Shown: piece after piece, positions 58,216-64,000 of the stretch
Numbering within the stretch: the first letter of the stretch is position 1
Layout of the letters: each line of letters begins with the position of its first letter
Source of the DNA: Diphasiastrum complanatum
Taxonomy: Eukaryota; Streptophyta; Lycopodiopsida; Lycopodiales; Lycopodiaceae
Length of the DNA stretch: 64,000 bases
Reading direction: 5' to 3'
Assembly: GCA_029204225.1 (NCBI GenBank)
Contig: CM055093.1
Coordinates: 2,047,804 to 2,111,803, forward strand
Program-made: the position numbers and the translations under genes
Notes under the pieces: generated by a model
Database searches by the model: none
Told to the model about the DNA's origin: nothing
The model's input: only the letters and a program-made list of their open reading frames with translations

Positions 58216-58307
58216 ACACAAAGAATTTTGCGAAAGTCAACGGAGATGAAGACGAACGGTTCACGAACACAAAAGATCCACGAACGAGATTCCTTCGCGG
58301 TCTAGTA

Positions 58308-59103
58308 CGGAAGAAGGCAGACGAGGTAAACGAAACTCGTTCAGCGCTCACGGCCCAAGGAGTACCACCAAAGATCACGCAAGTACCCAGAAGTACATTA
58401 ATTTGATCTGATGGCATGACGTCAGCAGATACTCCCTAGGTCGTGGCTAATCTGTCACTCTTGTAATTCTCTGGTTAGTTGTAGATGCTTAATCCTCTAA
58501 TCTTAGATTTACACAGAGAGACCGTACTTACTGGATCATACTTGACATATAGATAAAAACAGAATACACAAAGTGTAACAGAGTGAAGAAGTCTGATGCT
58601 AGTAAGCAATCAAGACGATATACAGAATAGATGTCCGCCTGCGCGCGAAGACAATTCTGTCTAGGATCAGAAGATCCAACTGTCCGCTAGTGAAACAAGA
58701 CTACTACTCCTGAGAGAACCGTGTTTCTCTCACGCCAACGCACTGCGTGGATTCACATGCAGGGCTTGAAGAAATTTAGAGAAAAGTAATATAGATTATT
58801 TTCTTGTTGTGTCTAATCTTGGATGTTGAATGCTTATGCTGATATTTCATATGTCTGAGTTTTCTTGTTCATTTTGAATTTCGCACTTTGGTTGAAACTT
58901 TGTTGAACGCTGCATTAATTTTATGAACGTAGATCAGCAGTGACTGACTACACTTTGGAGGATTGTAGGAGCGATTCAGCTGGCAGTGTCCAGCGGTCGC
59001 ATCTGAACTCCATCTGAGTTGAAGAGAGTCGTGTTTGATTCGCCTTCGCGAAAGTTTCGCGAATCTGACGAATTTCTCATCAGTCAATCACTTTTTCTCA
59101 TCA
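58308..59103 (+). repeat. 3' LTR of copia C
   Basis: Partner of 53,226-54,016. It contains the palindrome TTCGCGAAAGTTTCGCGAA at 59,045-59,063. An insertion of about 8 bp near 58,753 explains part of the length difference. Confidence 0.88.
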
Positions 59104-59165
59104 AATATCAGACAATAAATTTCTCAACCAAACTGCATGGGCTAACCTGGGAAGGGCACCTTGTT
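59104..59165 (-). pseudogene. Scrap of copia RNase H, minus strand
   Basis: Minus strand reads AHAVWLRNLLSDI, which matches the RNase H end WLRNLL of copia elements. About 20 codons only. Confidence 0.4.
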
Positions 59166-60638
59166 GAAAAGAGGGGTTGAATGCCAAAAGCGCTTGAAGG
59201 GAGCATTTGAAGGTTGAAGGTTGAAATTGGAGAGGGTGTTGAAGGGGGGCAAGCGCTACACCTGAAGGGAGCAAGTGAAGGTTGAAGGCATGGAAGGAGT
59301 GCTCTCGAAACCTCCTTTGAGTTATCCTCAAATAACTTGCATTTGATAAAACTTCTCAAAATTTTTTAAGACTTTTACTCATAAAAGGGTTTATGTGCTT
59401 GTATAAAAAATCGTCAAATATATAATTATATCGATTTTTGAGAAAACTTGTAGATTTCATTCTTATATTTTGCTTATTTTCTAGAGCACTCCATGGAAGT
59501 TTGAGGGGCCGTTGAAAGGGGGCGATAGGCGAAAGCAGCAAGCAAGCAACAAAGAGGGTGGGGGCTAGCGTGTATACGACCTTTTGGACTTAGTATTAGG
59601 GCTCCATGTGAAACCACCCTCACGAGAGAATGTAGGCTGTTATAAACAAAAGGCGATTTTGAAATTTTGATTGGGTCACGTGTGCCCTAAAACTTCATTC
59701 ATGGGCACCTAACGAGTAGTTGACGTGGAGAACATAGAATGTTCTAGAAACAGAATGTTTTAGAAACAGAGCGCGATCTCGAAAGTTTGAGAGAGAGAAA
59801 CACTGCGAGCGAGCCAGCGAGAGAGCGGTTTTTTAGTTGTTGGGAGAGAGATAGAGAATGTGAGATTGAGAGAGAATGTGGGCAATGATAGATAAAAAGG
59901 GTTTTCTCTATCCTCATTGGTCCACGTTTGCCCTAAAACTTATTTGAAGGGCATTTGCAGTGCATTTGAAATGGGTTGAAAATGACATGTGCATTTGAAA
60001 ATGACGTGAATTTCAAGAAAAATGAAGTGCATTTCAAGATTTTTAGAGAGATAACATGTGACTTTAGAAATTCATAGAAATAGAAGTTGTTAGAAAGAGG
60101 GAGAGGTATAAAAGGGCAAGAGAGATAATGAGAGGCCTGTTTTTTAATCTTTTAGGGTTTTTTTAAGGTTTCACATGAAAATAGCAATAATGTATCAGAT
60201 AACGGGCCTAGGAGAGTCCCTCCCAAAATCTCATAACGGGCCATTCACGGCCCGTTATTAGATGTTGTTAGCACTTTTTTTTTTTAATTATCTCATTTAA
60301 TATCGTATACCGTATGAATACATCGTAGCCCTGGAGGTTTCTCTCTGTTTTTCTGTTTTTTGGTTGGCGATGCTGAACCTCTTAAATCCTGTGTGTGTTC
60401 CTAGTATCTGCCAGAAATCGACAGGTTTTTTAGGTTGGTCCATGGGTTTTCTTCTTCATTTCCGGGCCAGCAGAACGGTTTTAAGCAATTTACACAGGAT
60501 ATAAAAATCTAATACGTCGAGAACATTGATCTCAAAATATCTTGGCTTACTATGATTTCTTGATTCAGAGTCTGGCTCTCGTAAATTCTTGATTCAGAGT
60601 CTGGCTCTCGTAGGCATTGTTTTAAAATACTCCAACAG
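59166..60638. other. No gene seen; GA/GGG-rich, one hairpin and one duplication
   Basis: 59,180-59,300 is rich in GAAGG and GGTTGAAGG. A strong inverted pair, AACGGGCC and GGCCCGTT, lies at about 60,234-60,258. At 60,557-60,614 a 29-bp unit (with TTGATTCAGAGTCTGGCTCT) is repeated in tandem. No coding region is recognised. Confidence 0.45.
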
Positions 60639-62381
60639 TTGTTAATCGTCATGGAAGTTATTCCACAATGCAGGCCTCATCCCTTGTCCAAGCCAAGAAG
60701 GGAACCGGACACGATTGTAGTATTCCGCTTCGTTATCCTGCAAAAGGCACTGTGGAGAAACGCTTGCCCCTCGAGATCTGGTAAATCGACGACTTACAAA
60801 ATGGTAATTCGAATTCTAGTGTTGTGAATGCGGTAGGAAGAAAAATTACAACTAAACATGGAGTAGCGAATCTGAAGCAGCTCTTGACATATATCTAGAT
60901 CCAAGGCTCACGGAAGGCTTGGAAAGGTGAGAGCAAGGAGCGATCGCTGCTGCTGCAACAACAACGAACAACAACAAAAGCAAAGAAATTTTTGTTTCTG
61001 TGTTTATGCTTCGTGTATTGTCGTGACAAATGCGTCGTATATTTTGAATGTCGTATAAAAAAAATACCGTATAATATACGTTGTCCAACTAAATAGAGAC
61101 GGCCGATTACTGGATTCTGATTCGTTCATGTGCAGTTTGAAATTTAGTCAAAGTGCAATCAGGAAGTAATGTTATTTCAGATCTAGGGCTAGGGTTGATT
61201 TAGGGTTAAGGTTACATTTTTAGGGTTTTGGGAAGTAGAAATAGCAATAAAGTGAGGTGTTGGAGAGAGGAAAGGGAAGGGAAAAGGGAAGTGCGAGGGA
61301 GAGAGCCAAAAGGGAGCAAAAAAGAGAGAAGATCTATGTGTGTTCGTGGAGAAGTTGCTGCTGCTGATGGTATACACATGTTTATATATGTATATATTTT
61401 TTGTTGTTGCAGCTTCGATGAATTAACTGCTCTTGCCTGCGCTCAAAACTAGATGTGGGTTTTTGTTGTCGGCTTTTATCTTGACAATTTTCTGTGCTTT
61501 CCTCCTCTGTCTGTCTGTCTGTCTCTTCTCTGTGAGAGAGAGGGGTTCAGTCAGACGCAGACACAGTCTGATTTGCAGGCTCACAACAAGCCAGTTTCTC
61601 TTTGATGCTCGTGTGTGATTGGCAAACTCGATCTCATCGGTTGTGTCTTGAATCGCTGTTTCTTTTCGTGATTCATTGCTCCAGTATTAATATAGTTGTA
61701 AATTTTAATAATAATATTGTTCTTACCATAGCACTGTGGTTACTAGGAGGGCACCTTATATACCTGCCTAACACCTTAATAGCTCAAGTAGGTTGATTTG
61801 GTGCTTGTTATTTAGAAGAATCAGAAAATTTGAAGCGTAATTTCTTGTTGGGCTTTTCCTCTTCATTTTAGCGTCAAGACGATGTAAAAAGTAATTGCAA
61901 AATTGCCTCCATATAAGATGAGTTTATATTTATGTTCTTTCGGTTCAGCTTTTCATTACATGTATGGTAGCGCAAATGTAGGCTAAAATTTGCAAGATTG
62001 AATGTCCTTTCAACACATCGCTTTGTGCTGCTGATCTTGGATGTTGCAGTTTTCTACCATAAGGAACAAGGTGTTTCCAGCCTTATATAAAACCCACAAA
62101 GAAAATCATAAGAAATAGCTTTTTGCTCTCAATTTTGAACTGAATTGGCATGTAGCAAATTTCTAAGTGAATCTCATTTTTGTAGCCCTTCAACACCTTT
62201 GATGGAAGCAATGAGCCTTTTTTTAATGTAATTTTTGCTAGCTATGGCAATTGCATTATGATTGCCATGTTGGAAATATGGGTTCTACCTAGCAATTGAA
62301 GATGTTCTTTTGTGAGACATTTGCAATGAGATTGTTTCAACTTGAAGGGACTATAGTAAAGTGCAGTTTTGTTTGTTGCAG
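60639..62381 (+). promoter_or_regulatory. Upstream region and 5'UTR intron of dephospho-CoA kinase gene
   Basis: A degenerate plant telomere-like stretch (61,183-61,232) includes a perfect telo-box, TTAGGGTTT, at 61,220-61,228. Within 30 bp downstream a purine-rich tract (61,258-61,332) begins. Telo-boxes and GA-rich tracts are common near transcription starts of plant housekeeping genes. A 5'UTR exon is likely here and joins by an intron to an acceptor TTTGTTGCAG ending at 62,381. The donor was not fixed. Confidence 0.45.
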
Positions 62382-62410
62382 GTTGAATCCTTTGGAGGCA
62401 GCTAGCTCAA

Positions 62411-62518
62411 ATGCGGCTGATAGGGCTTACTGGCGGGATAGCATCAGGTAAAAGCACAGTCTCAAAAGAACTCCACATTCAAGGCTTGCCTATCATTGAT
62501 GCAGACAAAATTGCACAT
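62411..62518 (+). CDS. Dephospho-CoA kinase, first coding exon
   Basis: The exon encodes 36 residues starting [16 protein letters not shown]. The P-loop GGIASGKS (residues 8-15) binds ATP, and DAD (30-32) lies where the family has its dephospho-CoA-binding Asp. This enzyme performs the last step of coenzyme A synthesis, phosphorylating the 3'-hydroxyl of dephospho-CoA. The exon ends CAT/GTGAGT, a near-consensus donor, in phase 0. The 5'UTR continues upstream to an acceptor AG at 62,380-62,381, 29 bases before the ATG. The full protein is about 200-230 residues, so roughly 80% is missing. No second exon (the KGSGGW-type region) was recognised up to 64,000, so it lies beyond the window or has been lost. 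Confidence 0.88.
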
Positions 62519-63949
62519 GTGAGTCCTCTACTCCTAAAACCTAAAATGCACCATTGTGCTATTGCTGGTTCCAAGGATTATCAGATAGTTTCAACATCAG
62601 ATGGACTGTTTCCATTTCATATTTAGCCCAATTAGGGATGTTTATGTGCACGTAACTTGTCAACTATATCATTTGACTTTGAAGATATTGAAGAATTCAA
62701 TTCATAAGATCACCAAATCTGTGAGTGAGATTATAAAGCTGACTTAGTGATACTAGACAACATGGAGGTTGCATGTCATCATGCAGAGGCTACCGTAGGC
62801 TATATCTACTGGTAGAAACTTGTCCTCCTACATATTGGGATTTTGCAGATTCTTGTCTCTTTTCTCTCTCTCTTTTCTTGTATTCACATACTGTGGCTTG
62901 AGGTTGAAGCTGTTGTGGACTGATCTTTGGTTTATACTTGGTTGGGTGGTTTGGCTCCATTGTTTTCTTTCAAGTCTTCTTGCAGGCTCGATGTTTAGCG
63001 ATTGTCTCAACTTTAGTTACAATGCATAAGAAGGATGCTTGTCACTCACTTCTAGGAGACTCTAGTTGTGCTCACAAGGTAAAGTAGGTGCCATAGTTGC
63101 ACTAACGAATCTGGAATGGCGATCCCCGAATCGCTGTCTAGAAAAACAATGATCCGTTGCGAATCATTTTTTAGAATTTTAAAAACCACCCAATATGGTT
63201 ATCAGCAGAGAGAGGAAAATTAGAGGATTGCAGATAGACAATTTTCCAGTGGGTTATGGTCTGCCACAAGCAGTTAGGTGGAATCTTGATTAATTGCATA
63301 AACCTGGGTGACAAATTCCATAAATGCTGTTGAATGGACATTTGGCACTGAACCTTACTGAAACGCAGTGAAATGGACATTGAACCATGCCAAACCCTAC
63401 TAAACGTTACCGAAAAACCCTAAATTGTTTTATTGGCTATCTACTATCTATCAAGGTCAAAATGAGTAAGAAATGTACTGGCAATACTCACTTTCTCCAT
63501 CAATAACAGTACGTTGAATAGTATTTGTCTGGCTCCTACCTTTGTAACTGCCACTACCTCAGTTCAAGAGCCAAACAAATGATGTTCTCAGCGACACTTT
63601 CACCAGAGAGTTCACTCAAGGGAATTTGAAATTAAAATTTTTAGGAAAATGGAAATCAAAATGCTTCTAATGGAATGGTGAACCAGCTAAGCACAGCTTG
63701 ATATGGCTGCTGGCAAGTAGTTTGAATAGGTTAAGGAGATTGATTTAGATAAGATGTAATCGGGCGTTTTTTTCATCGTCTCTCTCTCTCTCTCTCTGAG
63801 ATCACAAATCAAATTGAAATCACAAGGAACCATACTGAATCATACAGAACCATATTGAACCATATTGAATCGTACTGAACCATACTGAATCATGGCTGAA
63901 ACCATAATGAATCATACTGAAGATACGACACAAGTTCCCTCTCTGCCCC

Positions 63950-63981
<32 letters not shown>

Positions 63982-64000
63982 ATCCATATGAGATCACAAC
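62519..64000 (+). other. Intron 1 of dephospho-CoA kinase (presumed) with short repeats
   Basis: No further exon is recognised. A (CT)n of about 20 bp lies at 63,778-63,798, a decamer minisatellite at 63,829-63,925, and a poly-C plus (CT)n at 63,946-63,981. Confidence 0.5.
63829..63925 (+). repeat. 10-bp-period minisatellite
   Basis: Units such as ACCATACTGA, ATCATACAGA and ACCATATTGA follow one another at exactly 10 bp for about six units, then at 10-11 bp for three more. Confidence 0.9.

Larger units (their letters stand above)
53226..59103 (+). mobile_element. Complete but decayed copia retrotransposon C
   Basis: Two direct repeats of about 791 and 796 bp (53,226-54,016 and 58,308-59,103) flank gag, protease, integrase, reverse transcriptase and RNase H in the copia order. 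The exact LTR starts are uncertain: a TGATGGCATGACG start at 53,330 and 58,409 with CATCA end is an alternative, but similarity extends about 100 bp further upstream in both. No clear target duplication is seen. The primer site TGGTATCTGAGC has one mismatch. The family is distinct from A1 and B. Confidence 0.92.

Noticed and set aside
62519-64000. Second exon of dephospho-CoA kinase
   Set aside because: No frame shows the KGxGGW or later family motifs, and the open frames at 62,820-63,029 are hydrophobic noise.

Overview
The window looks like nuclear DNA of a land plant with a large, transposon-filled genome. It carries first exons of two conserved plant genes with spliceosomal GT donors, copia and Ty3/gypsy LTR retrotransposons using a plant-type initiator-Met-tRNA primer site (TGGTATCAGAGC), long (CT)n/(GA)n arrays, and a tRNA-derived SINE. 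The species cannot be named from the sequence. There is no sign of prokaryotic, organellar or CRISPR sequence, and no complete host gene.

Host genes. Three pieces are seen. The first coding exon of glutamine:fructose-6-phosphate amidotransferase lies at 6,444-6,681 (minus). A C-terminal coding stretch resembling plant Fray/OSR1-like STE20 kinases lies at about 19,140-19,657 (plus). The first coding exon of dephospho-CoA kinase lies at 62,411-62,518 (plus), with a 5'UTR intron acceptor and a telo-box-bearing upstream region. The rest of each gene is outside the window or lost.

Layout. 0-2.7 kb: copia scrap, empty DNA, a CCTGT-rich 154-bp repeat. 4.4-6.2 kb: Ty3/gypsy deletion derivative with both LTRs and a CAATC target duplication. 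6.3-7.5 kb: GFAT exon and upstream DNA. 7.6-9.3 kb: gag-like and copia debris. 10.3-13.55 kb: first copy of a long inverted repeat family with a ~118-bp tandem array. 13.55-15 kb: 5' end of a copia element (A3). 16.6 kb: SINE. 19.1-19.7 kb: kinase C-terminus. 22.1-25.9 kb: copia F interrupted by LTR G and abutted by a reverse-strand Ty3 (H). 27.3-29.4 kb: Ty3 gag-protease-RT fragment (I). 30.1-33.0 kb: copia K. 33.1-34.3 kb: copia L. 34.3-37.3 kb: second, inverted copy of the repeat family. 37.7-40.3 kb: copia A2, interrupted by a candidate CACTA element (40.3-41.6 kb). 42-44.5 kb: copia E, D and scraps. 44.6-53.2 kb: copia B, split by a complete copia, A1 (44,787-50,515). 53.2-59.1 kb: complete but decayed copia C. 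59.1-64 kb: promoter and first exon of dephospho-CoA kinase, with minisatellites.

How it fits together. The window is mainly a record of nested insertion. A1 sits immediately before the protease D-S-G codons of B, with a 5-bp duplication. The Ty3 derivative lies in a repeat whose unoccupied relative is at 37.5 kb, giving a natural empty site. C has in-frame stops that C-to-T or G-to-A changes can explain. The least explained material is the inverted repeat family with its dyad-bearing tandem array, a palindrome in the C LTRs whose two copies differ at matching arm positions, and a CGAA-rich segment shared by two otherwise different copia 3' ends.
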